A stretch of DNA of 64,000 nucleotides, from positions 1,909,501 to 1,973,500 of the forward strand of contig JAQFVV010006246.1 of the NCBI GenBank assembly GCA_028023455.1. The letters are read 5' to 3'. The number at the start of each line of letters is the position of its first letter. The stretch's first letter is position 1. The DNA comes from Epiperipatus broadwayi. Taxonomy: Eukaryota > Onychophora > Udeonychophora > Euonychophora > Peripatidae. The notes under the pieces are model-generated. The model ran no database searches, was not told the DNA's origin, and worked only from the letters and a program-made list of their open reading frames with translations. The position numbers and the translations under genes are program-made. Positions 13,809 to 24,924 of this stretch are shown piece after piece.

Positions 13809-13820
13809 TGTTGGGTGCCA
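13801..13820 (-). promoter_or_regulatory. Primer binding site, lysine-tRNA type
   Basis: The minus strand reads TGGCACCCAACATGGGGC directly abutting the LTR end. Reverse transcription of LTR elements starts from a tRNA 3' end paired to such a site. The lysine-tRNA assignment rests on the remembered TGGCGCCCAACGTGGGGC pattern, which differs here at two positions. Confidence 0.65.
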
Positions 13821-14344
13821 TTTTAACGATCAAGGGAGAAGGAGACTTAATGTAATCTGCACTACAGGGTGCCACTAGGCATTTGAACCTAGAAAATTTA
13901 TATAGTAGGCAGGTACGTTAAGTTTTAAAAAAAATTTTATTTTAATTTATATATTTGGATTCCGATCATTTGCCCAAGGTCACTAGCTCATAGAGTAGCA
14001 GAGATTTTAAACATAAGTTTCAATAGATTTCTATTCTCAAAATATATATTAAATATTTAGAACAATAAAATAAAAGAAGCCACTGCCAGTAATTAACACA
14101 CAAATAGATTTTTATTAACGCACATTTAAAATTGAGGAATAAATTTATTTTTAGATTTTAACATTAATATTTGTTTTTTAAAATTTAAATTACTATTGAT
14201 CACACAGATGAATATTTAAATTATATTTTACTTTAGCATGTTGAGCATAGATAATCTACATAGATTTTTTTCATTTAAAAACTTATCAAAACATTCATTC
14301 AATCTCAGACTAAAAGTTCGTAGTCAACCCAATGCCTGCTTCCA
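13821..14344 (-). repeat. Family A LTR, 5' copy
   Basis: This copy is the upstream LTR in minus orientation. It has small insertions and deletions relative to the copy at 10808-11342, for example loss of a short ATTTATAAG-type block near 14010, which shows that the two LTRs have diverged since insertion. Confidence 0.85.
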
Positions 14345-14566
14345 TTCCTCGCATTTATTTCTGTGAACTGGGGTGAGGAGCCTGGCACATTATATATAGA
14401 GAGAAAAAACATTTTTTTTTATGTATCTCAAAGATAAAGTAGGAGAGACAATCAGTATAGATATGGCAATAACAAGAATTACAGGAGATAGAGGGGATGG
14501 AAATGAAGGTATTTAGAGGACAGAAGGAAGAGAGCCCAAAGGAGCATATAAAATGGCTTTCCAATG

Positions 14567-14816
14567 TTTGGGACTATGAAAGTAGGAGAACAGCATGTTA
14601 ATAAAGATAAATTAATTGATTATTTGTTCCATTTTTTGCGTGAGGTTTAATTATATTGCCTCGCAAATATTGCTTTAAAAAATAATAAAGCACTAGACAG
14701 GGGAGAAAATAGGAGTGAGAGGTAGAGGTTCAACAGTAAGGCAGGTAACGGTCAGAATGCCTAGATGGCGCCCATGTACGGCGGATATGTTTAAGGCTCC
14801 CTTTCATTGACCGTTA
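14567..14816 (+). repeat. Family B LTR-like segment in opposite orientation
   Basis: The plus strand here repeats the minus strand of 13808-13487: ACTATGAAAGTAGGAGAAC, then GACAGGGGAGAAAATAGGAG, and the ending CATTGACCGTTAAA. About 70 bp around the TCTAGGTTCAAA block is deleted between two CAGAATG/AATGCC-like stretches. It is not followed by a primer site. The pair forms an inverted repeat around the family A LTR. Confidence 0.75.
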
Positions 14817-17800
14817 AACTTCATTGGGTTTGTTATGTAAAATACAAATGATCAATGCAAGATTTTCTAAAAGGGTGTTTTATAGTGAACTTGAGCATGT
14901 TTTTTTTTTTTTGTGGACAAAATAGTTTTTATCTACATTGTAAGGATCATCTCAAAAATATTCTAAAGAAATGCAACATCAAATGTTTTTGTTTTTATTG
15001 AGATTCATGTTTCTGTATATGGACATATTTGTGTTTCTCAGATTGGTTTATATAGTTATTGCAAAACTCACTTCTAGAGCAGCTTTTTTCTCTCCTTTTT
15101 ATTTATTTATTTTTGGAATTAGAATAGCCATATTTGTTTATAAGTGGTTATTTATTACTATTATATATTAAATTGCACTGTTTCAATAATTTGGTTTCAT
15201 ATATATTGTGCCATTACAATTTGGTCACTAGTCAAATTTATAGTAATGTGCATGTAAGAAAGTGTAAAACAAAATCATCATCACATTTTTATATAATCAT
15301 AAATGAAGCTGTAGGGCATCCAAGTTTAAACCCTACAAGGTCCAGTTCTAAAAGCTTTAAACAGAGAAAGAATGGGTCAACAATTACATGCTTTACTTGT
15401 TTGTGTGTTGATAGAAAGGTAATACACACATTTAAACTATTTAATATTTAAATTTTCTGTTAAAAAAAGCAAAGTTATAATGCATACATATAGGCAATGT
15501 ATGTGTAAATTATTTATTTGTTTTATATTTCAAATATTCAACATTTTAACTTTCTTTAAAACTAACCTATGCTTGATCAATTCTAATATTTTATTCTATA
15601 CTTTTATTTTGCTCTTCTTTAATTATAAGTGGGATTTAAAAGTTACAGACTTAATTAAATAATTGGGTTATAATTACTAAGCTAGCAATCATATTATTTA
15701 AGGTTAGTTTATGAATGATTTGAAAGAATGAAGGATGTGTGTACATTACATACAAAATTTTACATTTCCTAAATATTGAAAGAAAAGGAAGTATTAAATC
15801 TGTCAAATTATTTTTTTTGTACAATTTTTTTTGTTAAAAGAGGAAATCTGTTTAATCAGATATCGATCTTTGTAGCAATTTTTTTTTGTAAATGATTGTT
15901 TCACTTTGCAAGCTTATCATGAGTCAGAACTATAATTTTTGAAATTGTCTTATCAAGATCTAAAGAAGGAAGCTCAAAGATTTGAAGTGTTACCTGGATG
16001 TTAAAAAGAAAGAAAAAACAAAAGAAAGGAAATAAGAATTGAGTCTATTTTTTTTTTTAAACAAAAGTGTCTGGAAAAAGGATTAAACTTTTCAGTTGAA
16101 AAATAATATAGTTGAAAATAAATTAGAGATCTAATTAAAACAAATTTGTCCAAAAATAGCAAGTGATGCTATCTCTGATTGGTTAAGGTAGCTAAAAATT
16201 GGATATAAAAAGCTGTTTTGAATTATTATTAAGATTATTATTGTGATTGATTCAGATTATTAAACTATAATATTGAACGTTGAAAATATAAGAGATGGCG
16301 GGCTAGAAAAATTATATGTATATTCCATTTGCCGGACCATCTGGAGGAAGCTGCACATCACATAGGAAAGAAAAGATGTTGTGTCTAAAATAATATTCTA
16401 CACCTTTCAACTGACTAGATAAATAAGATGTTTTTAATAGAAGGAAGAAAGCATTCACCTGCATTCAAAGAAGATGAATTAATCTACTGATAAATATTAA
16501 TCATCAAGTCCAATTAATTGTTCCAACAACTGATTTTAAACTCAAGAAAATTTATAAATGTGAAAACAACTGCTGTATTTCATCCACATGCTTGACAGGA
16601 AGAGAAGAAAAATTAATATAATGATTTCCAAATTGTCCACTAAAGCAAATAACCTCAATAGAGTCTTCATCATTAAATAGTTATACACCTCAAGAAAGAG
16701 ATTGTTCCCACATAGTAGCTGCAGAAATATAGACAAGTTTGAACCCTTGGAAATTCGCCACAAACAAAAGATCGGTAATATGACTTTTTATATCTATTTT
16801 CTTTATGATATCAGTCTTAATAAACATTTTAGCAATAAAGTGGTATATTTTATTTAAAGAACTTTTAAAGACTATTCAGATCAATTAAAAACAAGAATGT
16901 CTTACTAAAAATAACTTTGAGCTTCATAAATGATCTTGAATGTATGAAAATGATTTGTTTATTAATTTTACAGTTGTGAAATATTAATGTGTAAAACAAT
17001 TTTTTTTTTTATGGTATTATGATTTTAGTTTTAACTAATATTATTATTTTGGTTTTAATAATATTTTGTTATTATGGGATAAAACACGCACATACATAAT
17101 AATATTTTTATATGTGTATAATTGGAAGTGAATGTGGAATAATGAGTAGTATTAGAATATTAGATTATTTTGTTTCAAGTTCAGTATAGATTTCAGCGCT
17201 TGGAAGGGAGGGGGAGAAAATAATTTAAAACTTTTTTCTAAAACTTGCTCTTTCAATTTTACTAACATTTTTTTTTACATTCTATTTACATGTTGGATTT
17301 TAAAGTATGTGTGCTAATGAGCAGATAATATTTTTTGTCTTGAAATACTTTTCATGGTCAATGTGACGTCCAACTTAATACAAAATACATTTGAAGGGAA
17401 AGGGGGAAGAACTTAAAATTAATCTGAGGAGTGTTATATAATCAATTATTATTATTATTCATGTCAATTTTCATATTTATCTAGAAATTTTTATGTATAT
17501 GTTAGAAATGTAGTAATAAATATTAGTTTGTTTTATTAAACGAGGCGTATATATTTCATTAAGTGTAGTCTTTGTTAAGTGTGATTATTCATCATCATCA
17601 ATGGTTGAATATTAGTTATTTAAGATATAAGTAAGTATGCTAAAATTAAGCAATAATTATGCATTTCTTTATAAAATTTAGTTTTATGTTTAGGCTTAGT
17701 TCTAAAGCTGTAGTTGAAACCCTTGTCATTATTGTTATTATTATCATCATCATCATCGTCATCAACGTTTTAATTAATGAGCTGTTTAACTGTTTAAAGG

Positions 17801-18089
17801 CCATAAATAAATATTGATTTTATAATATTTAGTGATTTCTTAGTATTATTATAACCACATCCCATCATCTATTTCATGCAAGGATGAGTGAATTGCCATC
17901 CTAAATTAGTTATACATAATCTGAGCTAGTGAACTTATAAAAATATTGAAACACATTTGTTATGTTAAGATCTGAGAAATGATTTATGTTCAATGAACTC
18001 CACTGTGGTTTAAAGATGTTTTACTTTTACCTAAATATTAGTGCGTATAGTGATATGGCTCAAAAAGCAAAATCTCTCATTTTTTTATT
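14817..18089. other. Intron 1, middle part, mostly unique
   Basis: AT-rich DNA without recognisable genes. The longest frames (14971-15171, 15134-15451) have no family resemblance. An ATC/ATT trinucleotide run lies at about 17725-17765. A short repeat shared with 49735-49865 is listed separately. Confidence 0.5.
15290..15420 (+). repeat. Dispersed repeat shared with 49735-49865
   Basis: Both copies carry GAAGCTGTAGGGCATCCA, then a GTTTAAACCCTAC block, a (G)TCCAG/AGTCC block, AAAAGC and AGA(A)AGA(A)TGGG. The GTAGGG and CCCTAC hexamers within each copy are inverted repeats of each other around GTTTAAAC. It may be a SINE or a piece of an LTR; I cannot tell. Confidence 0.7.
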
Positions 18090-18185
18090 AGAAATAAAGT
18101 ACCAAAAGGGATTCAAACCCAGTACATGTGAAAGGTTATTAGATATAACCATGTCTAGATTCAGATAATCTAGTGGCGCCCTGCT
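18090..18185 (-). other. tRNA-like three-hairpin sequence, possible SINE head
   Basis: On the minus strand three small hairpins occur in tRNA order: CTAGATT-ATCTG-AATCTAG; GGTTA-TATCTAA-TAACC with a seven-base loop; and a T-arm-like CTGGGTTTGAATCCC whose GGTTTGAATCC matches the RNA polymerase III B-box pattern. The base before the would-be anticodon is A rather than the usual T, and an acceptor stem is weak. I read it as a tRNA-derived SINE or tRNA pseudogene rather than a functional tRNA. Confidence 0.35.
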
Positions 18186-18344
18186 AGACCATATTCACTT
18201 AGTATTTGTTTAAACATGCACTTAACGTCAAACCAAGAAATGAAAGTGGATAAAACCTACTGCCTGTATACCTGAGTTATATATTTATTGAATTACCTAG
18301 TTATTTCTATTTGAACTCATTTATTTTGGTTACAATATATATCT

Positions 18345-18718
18345 TCATATTATTATTATTTTCGGGATATTCTGTGTAGTAAAATAGCTAAATAGCTGAC
18401 ATTTTAGTACAGTAATGTGTACCTTCCTCAGAGCATCCTTTTTTTCAAATCATAAGAATGCATGTGAGATTTAAATTTTTTATTTTTATCTTTTTCTTTC
18501 TCCTCATATTTAAATTCTATTGGTTGAGAAGTTTTAAGAATTATTTTGTCTTCTAATAGCTTCTTCCAAGTGTTGTTGATTTTCTTTAATTTACACCTTT
18601 CATTTATGGTCTTGGGTCTTTTAAAAATCTCTATAGCTTCTCTTAGCAATCTCTGGTCATATTGTTCAATTTTTGCTAGAATAAAATTGATATCATGATT
18701 AGTCAATTTTATATGAGA
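18345..18718 (-). mobile_element. Penelope-like element, C-terminal end of the protein plus 3' end
   Basis: The 92-residue minus frame (18428-18706) begins with a segment resembling the end of the GIY-YIG endonuclease of Penelope-like elements: DQRLLREAIEIFKRP, with the conserved REA.EI...P..IN pattern, followed by a lysine-rich tail. After the stop codon the sequence continues through a short 3' region containing TAGCTAAATAGCTGAC and ends in ATT trinucleotides. The copy is truncated upstream of residue 1 of this segment. It faces an inverted second copy starting seven to fifteen bases away. Confidence 0.7.
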
Positions 18719-18724
18719 ATAAAT

Positions 18725-19035
18725 AGCTGATGATAGAGATTTTTAAAAGACCCAAGAACATAAATGAAAGGTGTGAATTAAAAAAAGTCAACAACATTTG
18801 GAAGAAGCTATTAAAAGACAAAATAATTCTTAAAACTTCTCAACCAATAGAATTTAAATATGAGGAGAAAGAAAAAGATAAAAATAACGATTTTAAATCT
18901 CACATGCATTCCTATGATTTAAGAAAGAGGACACTCTGAGAAAGGTACATATTATTGTACTGAAATGTCAGCTATTTAGCTATTTTAACTACATGGAATA
19001 TCCTGAAAATAATAATAATATGAAGTCATCTTTTA
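18725..19035 (+). mobile_element. Penelope-like element, second 3' end, inverted
   Basis: The plus frame 18730-18939 encodes the same segment as the minus copy next to it (IEIFKRPKNINERCELKK onward) and shares its 3' flank, including GTCAGCTATTTAGCTATTTT and the AAATAATAATAATATGAA end. The two copies form an inverted repeat of roughly 300 bp with almost no spacer, 5' ends together. Identity is high apart from scattered substitutions. Confidence 0.72.
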
Positions 19036-19388
19036 TCCATGAAAATATTATAATTAATATATATATATGGCAATATACATGTACATTGCAGACATATACA
19101 CAAATATAGCAATATACAATTTTTCAATTCTTATGTTTATTAAGAATTTCTGTAAATTGAACATTATTTTCATAATAAGCCAAACTACTCTGAGAAGAAT
19201 GCAAATAATATGAGTCCTGTGTTTATTAAAACCATGGGCTTGCATGATTATGTATATTGCAAATTCTGATTCAAAATGAATGAAAGTTTTAACAAATAGA
19301 ATTGTTCTTGATTTTATTTATATTAATTGTAATACAATATATCTGCAAATAAGGTAATATTTTTTTAAAAATATATATGTATATGTAA

Positions 19389-19881
19389 ATTACCCCAAAT
19401 TCAACCAAACTAGCAAAGAAAAAATAATTAAAACACAACCAAAGGTTTCACTGCTACAAGCAAACTTCTCAAGTGTAAAGAACTACAAAAACTACACCAC
19501 ATGTATAATATTAGACATTACCCACAAATCCATTTACTTCCCATCTACCCTTAATATTAAAAGAACTCTTAAATAAGTCAATTGCTTCAGAATAAATTTT
19601 CAATAACAATGATTTTTTAATTCTTCTTTATTATTAAAAATCTTTATTATTGAAAATTTATTATTCTGAATCAATTAATTTATTTAAGAGTTTTTTTAAT
19701 ATTAAAGGTAGATGGGAAGTAAATGGATTTGTGAGTAATATCTAATATATATATAATATATATGGTGTGGTTTTTTGTAGTTCTTAACACTTGAGAAGTC
19801 TGCTTATAGCAGAGAAATCTTTGGCTGTGTTTTAATTATTTTTTCTTGGCTAATTTGGTTGAATTTTGGATTTAGGGTAAT
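19389..19881. mobile_element. Foldback (long inverted repeat) element
   Basis: The left end TTACCCCAAATTCAACCAAA is matched by the right end TTTGGTTGAATTTTGGAT...AGGGTAA in inverted order. Arms of about 230 bp (19389-19615 and 19645-19881) pair through an AAATCCATTTACTTCCCATC block, an AAGAACTCTTAAATAA block and a central ATTTTCAATAA segment, with almost no unpaired spacer. There is no coding capacity. It is a MITE or foldback transposon of unknown superfamily. Confidence 0.85.
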
Positions 19882-20112
19882 TTTAATTATGTATTGACTA
19901 GTTTAGCTTTATGCTTGTAATGTTTATGTGTGTGTGTATTTTTTATCTTATATAAATAAGGTGTCCCACAAGAAAACATTGCATCAGACCCATTTTTTTC
20001 TTAGGTTGACTCTGATATAAGCATTGTAAATTAATAGCATTGACAGGGAATAGGCAATAAGATGATTTATAAAATCACTAGGCATGTTTTGAAACTTTCT
20101 ATTTTTTATCAG

Positions 20113-20239
20113 ATTGTGGTGGCATTCTTACAGCTCCATCAGGAGTCATTTCTTCACCCATTAAAATTGGTGCTTATTTACCAAACCTTAATTGTTCATG
20201 GCATATCATTGGATTACCAAATAAAACCATAGAACTCAA
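20113..20239 (+). CDS. CUB-domain protein (cubilin-like), exon 2
   Basis: The acceptor is a T-rich tract ending TTTTTTATCAG and the donor CTCAA|GTATGT. Length 127 bp: two bases complete the split codon from exon 1 (phase 1), 41 codons follow, and two bases remain (phase 2). The translation starts DCGGILTAPSGVISSP, the classical opening of a CUB domain with its first conserved cysteine, and contains LNCSWHIIG with the second, then the NKTIEL strand. N-glycosylation motifs NCS and NKT are present. It joins in frame to exon 3 to give a complete domain. The donor is followed at once by an AT/GT dinucleotide run. Confidence 0.9.
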
Positions 20240-20243
20240 GTAT

Positions 20244-20246
20244 GTA

Positions 20247-20290
<44 letters not shown>

Positions 20291-20291
20291 A
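20244..20291. repeat. (AT)n(GT)n microsatellite beside the exon 2 donor
   Basis: About eleven AT units followed by nine GT units start within ten bases of the splice donor. It is likely length-variable. Confidence 0.9.
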
Positions 20292-22899
20292 ATAAATAAG
20301 TAAATACATAGATAGAGATTTGACTAATGATAGATGAGCAAATGGATTACATTTATTTATTCAGTTTTATTGGTTATTGATTATTACTTATTCAATAATT
20401 AGTAATATACCAAAGGATATGATATGGATAGAGTGAATTGTATTATTCTTTATATATTTTGAAAAGTATACATTGGAAAAACAGTAGTCTAATTTTAAAA
20501 ATGTGGAAAAAAAGTTATTTATAATATTAAATACTTTTTATAGAAAAAAATAAATTGAGAAAAATGTGTAAATCAGAATGCTATTTACATTTTGCTATTT
20601 AAATATTTGTTATAATTCGTTGTTAAATGGATAATAAGGAGATAGAAAAAGCATTGTATTAGATTTCTGCCTTTTATGAAAAGTAGACATTTCAAAAAAT
20701 AAAAATTAATATTAACACACAAAAATATAGAAAAAATAAAGTCGTGATTAAAAATAATTGACCAAATGTTTCCAAGATGTAGCAATATCTAGAATTTAAA
20801 AAGTAAACTTACTAGTACATCCATTACAGAAATGGTTAAATTGGAGAAAAACCACTTGGAAAAAGAAAATTTCTGATAATTATTTTAAATGAAAACATGT
20901 AATAATTATTGCTTCATCACAATGAAATCGGACTGCTTAATGACATTAGCAAATTATGTTTAACTTATTTGTAATTCATCTAAATATATTAAAGTGTTTA
21001 TTAAGAAAGACTTCTGAATTTAAAGATGTATATTTTATAACATTTTTTGAATATCAATTAAAAATAAACATTTAAAAACATTTAATAAAAAAAGAATAAT
21101 AATTGAATTTTTTGTTGTTTGGAACTTTATAAATAAATTCAAACACATAAAATGATAGAGACTAGGCTAGATCTATGAACTTTCAACTTTAGAATCCATC
21201 TTTCTCTTTCATCACAACAAACCACACAGGACAAAAAACAATAATTTTTGCAATAAAAATGGTGTACTTATGAACAAAGAATACATAATTTATTTGCATA
21301 GAACTATATTATTAATTCATTCATTAATAAAAAATAATCAAAATAGGTTATTTTTCACAAGTTTTAATATTTTATGATATAATTCTAAATTTTCTATGGT
21401 CAACTGCTACTAATGATGATTAAATATTATCACTTGATTTTAATCCCTGATGTGTAGCCACTCTAAACTTTTTTTGGACATAGAATTTAATAAACAGAAT
21501 TATTTATTTTATATTTTATTTATGATATTGAATTAAAACTAATCATACTTTGAGATTTTTTATTTTGATTATAATTTGTATTCTTCAAAATTCACTGGAC
21601 AAAAATTAGATCATTTTATGCATGCTATAAACATAGACAAAAAATTGTATTTAATTAAAAGGATGTTTATTTATTTAGTAATTGTAATTTATAAGCATAT
21701 GTATTTTTTTTAATAATACAGTATTATAAAATAAATTTATTTGTATATAAAACCACATAGGATTAAAATTATATATTAACAAAATTGTGTGCAGTAGATT
21801 ACATAAAAAAAAATACAAATATGTCATATTTATTAATTCAAAATAAAATTTAGTGAGTCTATACTTTACAATTAAAACACAGACTTTTTTTATAATTTGA
21901 TATGATGTTTTTGGTTTCCATAGAAGAAAATTATTTTATTATATGTCACATAATTTGTTAATTGCAAAAGTGATGGGGTTCTCATGGAATTATAGTTCTT
22001 GGAAATATAATTAATCTCTAGTCTTATGTACATATTCCACCATTTTTCACAAAAGTTTAGCAAATTAATAATGTTTTTAACTAAGAGCATGAACTGGCAT
22101 TTACCTAAAAAAATAAATTGTAAAAATACTGGGGAGATTTATAAATGATTTTTTTAAAAATGAATTAACATATTTTTAAAATTGTTGCAAAAGAATTGTA
22201 AGTTCATTAAGTTGTGTTTTTCTTTCATCATCATTTATATATACTTATACATTCTATCGGGTGACCAAAATCTTCATCCATTTGCAAAAATTACATGAGA
22301 AAACATTCATAAATGCATTTAATTACTGTATTATTAAGAGAAATTTCTAAAAAATATATGCTTTTCTCATATTTATGAACATTTTAGGCTTTTTTACATT
22401 TAAATTTGAACTACTTTTCAATGTTTTTGTATTAAGTTATACGATATATTATATAATGTTTTTGATTGCAAATTCCTGGATAATATAAACATAACCTATT
22501 CACCATTTAATGAAAAAAATATCTTGATGGCAGCATAGACAATATTAGAATTGAATATATATATATATTTAAATGGCTACCTTATTGTATCCTCATAAAA
22601 CATCTTGCATTATTATATTGTGCAAAAGATTTAGGATACACTATTCCACATTTAGATGAGAGATGGTCTCAGAAATCTAATGTTAGAATGTTGATGTGCC
22701 TTCCCCAGAGCTATTTAATATTATTTTATTTATCTCTATATTCATATGGTTAGTTATTATTCAGATAGAGAGGGCATTTTTTCCAATTTTTAAATTCACT
22801 AATAAAGTATTAAATGATAAATATGTAAAATTAAACAGTTTACAGAGCTAAATATATGTGATGCTGGAGATTAAAGCTACTAAAGTGATTGTTAATATT
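20292..22899. other. Intron 2, first part, no gene seen
   Basis: AT-rich, without recognised repeats or coding segments. Frames at 20585-20785 and 21890-22090 have no family resemblance. Confidence 0.5.
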
Positions 22900-23360
22900 T
22901 TTTTATTGATTTAAAACTCTCTCTATAACAACATGTCCATACTTTTACTGCAAAAATTGTCTAGCATTGTGGCTAAAGGGCAAATCAATTATTAATAGTA
23001 TTTTTCACTTCAACAGATTGAATCAAGTGTTACAAATATTTTGCACTATACTGTAATTGGTTAGCTTCATATATTTATTGTGTGAAATTGTTTTCAAACT
23101 TGCTTTCTAATTGAAATTATTATTGAATTTACAGGTAACTTGCAATGTATTTCTTGATTGATTTGAAACTCATTTCTATAGCCAAAGTTGTTTTAAGATG
23201 TCCTCTATATCTCAAAATGAGGACAATAAAGGATGACCATTCTTTTATTACAAAGATTGTCTGATGGTCTGGTTGAGAGCAAATCAAATATTAATAATAA
23301 CAATCACTTATGTAGATTTAATTTCAAGCCTTGCTTATATTTAACACTGTAATTGATTAC
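22900..23360. repeat. Two diverged tandem units, about 270 bp
   Basis: The segment with TTGATTTAAAACTCTCTCTATA (22907-22930), then ACTTTTACTGCAAAAATTGTCT and GGCAAATCAATTATTAATA, reappears about 265-280 bp later as TTGATTTGAAACTCATTTCTA..., TTTTATTACAAAGATTGTCT and GAGCAAATCAAATATTAATA. A CACTGTAATTGATTA-like block follows in both. Divergence is substantial, so the duplication is old. Confidence 0.6.
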
Positions 23361-24055
23361 AATTATATATATATATTCTCTTAAAACTAAAATTTTTACA
23401 TTTGGAAAGTTGTTTTTTTTTTTTTTTGTGGGACTTAACAAATAGTTTTAACTATTGTCTAATTAATTACAAACATAATAGAAATGAAGGAATTAAATGT
23501 ATTTTATCTCAGTCACATAATAATTACTTTCCCTGAATAACAAAGCAAATTACTCGAAGAATAAATCTACTTTAAATGTTTAAATTAATAAAATCTATGC
23601 ATACTACAAATTATCATTTCGCTTTTTAATTACAATTAAATGGAAAAAATTATGAATATAATTTAAAATACTTTTTTACATTAATCAAATAATTTATATA
23701 TAAATTTGTATTTGTGAATAGTAGGAAATAGCACGATCGATCATTATTCAGTTATATAATTATTTATTCATTGTTAATTAAATTGTCTTCCTATCATAGA
23801 ATTATTTCTTTATAATAATTATTATTCATATATCATTTTCTTTTATCCAAGTGATGACTACATTATTGTATTCATGCATATAAAGTTATCATTTTAAAAA
23901 TCATTATCTCAATATGGATCAGTTGCAAATATGAAAGAAGTTAAGCAGAAATTTGAAATTATCAATTTAAAATATTGTTGTATTCGTTGTTGAGAAATAA
24001 ATAACGAGTTTACAAGAGACAGTTTACTCCAGAAGTTTTCGCGTATTTAGTTGAA

Positions 24056-24215
24056 AGTAAAAATAATTATAGTGGAAAATAATTATAATTAAAAACAAGC
24101 TGTGGGGATTTATTTTTAATTGAAAATAAATATAACTAATTATAATGGAAATAATTATAATTAAAAACAAGTTGTGGGGATTATTTTTATCAGAGATAAA
24201 AATAACTAATTAAAC
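24056..24215. repeat. Short tandem duplication, about 78 bp unit
   Basis: The phrase AATAATTATAATTAAAAACA followed by AGCTGTGGGGATT at 24070 recurs at 24148 with AGTTGTGGGGATT. Each unit also carries an AAAAATA(T)AACTAATTA tail. It sits just upstream of the promoter-like block. Confidence 0.8.
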
Positions 24216-24735
24216 AATGCGATTAAGATTTCGGAATGTAGCAGATAAGACTTAACCAAAGAACTCAGAGGGATATATAAACTGCTAGAGGAAAACATCG
24301 CGCACTTGTTACAGTTTTGTTAACAGAAGAAGTTGGATACGTAAAGCTATTAAGAGCTATTTGCGGCACAATGGTTAAGAGTTGTTGCAGCCGAGTTTTC
24401 ATATATTTTAGCTATAATTCTTTGTACAATCGATCGGATTGTAAGTGTTTTTCTACCCCTCTGAAAAACTTAGGGGCGAAGACATTACAAATATGTTAGC
24501 AATAATTGAGCAGGATTTTGTGTTTTCTGATTCAATATTGGTTTTTCCTTGTCAGCTATTATTTCTATTACCTGATGGCTATTTGGGCTTTTCTATGTTT
24601 AAATCATTGTTTTCAAGGCTAAATGAGATTTTAAATATTTCTAAATAAGCCCATCCAAGGAAAACTAAAATAACTTTCTCCCCTTCTGATTTCATTTCTA
24701 TTATTGATCTTTTTATTGTATCCTGTTTAAAGATG
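24216..24735 (+). other. Promoter-like, less AT-rich block; possible solo LTR or old first exon
   Basis: Within very AT-rich intron this block is richer in G and C. It has a TATATAAACTGC box at 24274-24285, then a segment with GCGCACTTGTTACAG, an unremarkable 67-codon frame, and an AAATAAGCCC segment near 24643. The layout of TATA box, short leader and possible processing signal resembles an LTR or a Pol II promoter with leader. No second copy is in the window, no boundary repeats were found, and no protein was recognised. Confidence 0.3.
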
Positions 24736-24924
24736 TTCTTTTTTAGTTAACTTTTTTTTTTCAATTTTTTTTTTTTTAAGAATTATCTTATTTGATTTTG
24801 CACAAAATTTTTTTTTTGCCTAACCATAGTCAATTTTTTGTCTCTTTTAAAATCAAATAAATACAAAGACATATTTGCACTTGTTCTAAATTCTTAAAAC
24901 AAATTTATGTGGTTAAATATTTTA

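Larger units (their letters stand above)
10808..14344 (-). mobile_element. LTR retrotransposon (family A), non-coding interior
   Basis: Two direct repeats of about 530 bp (10808-11342 and 13821-14344) flank 2.5 kb. On the minus strand each begins TGGAAGCAGGCATTGGG and ends ATCGTTAAA. Directly after the minus-strand 5' copy lies TGGCACCCAACATGGGGC, an 18-base site matching the lysine-tRNA type primer binding site known from retrovirus-like elements. The interior contains no frame over 60 codons and no recognisable gag or pol, so the element is non-autonomous or heavily eroded. The interior also holds a related LTR (13486-13808). The LTR end is AAA rather than the usual CA, and I could not see a convincing target-site duplication. 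Confidence 0.78.

Noticed and set aside
17735-17770. ATC-rich run as an RTE 3' tail
   Set aside because: No adjoining RTE sequence was found, so it is treated as a simple trinucleotide repeat.
24317-24648. Two short plus-strand frames in the promoter-like block
   Set aside because: No homology, no splice or start context, and composition gives no support for a protein.
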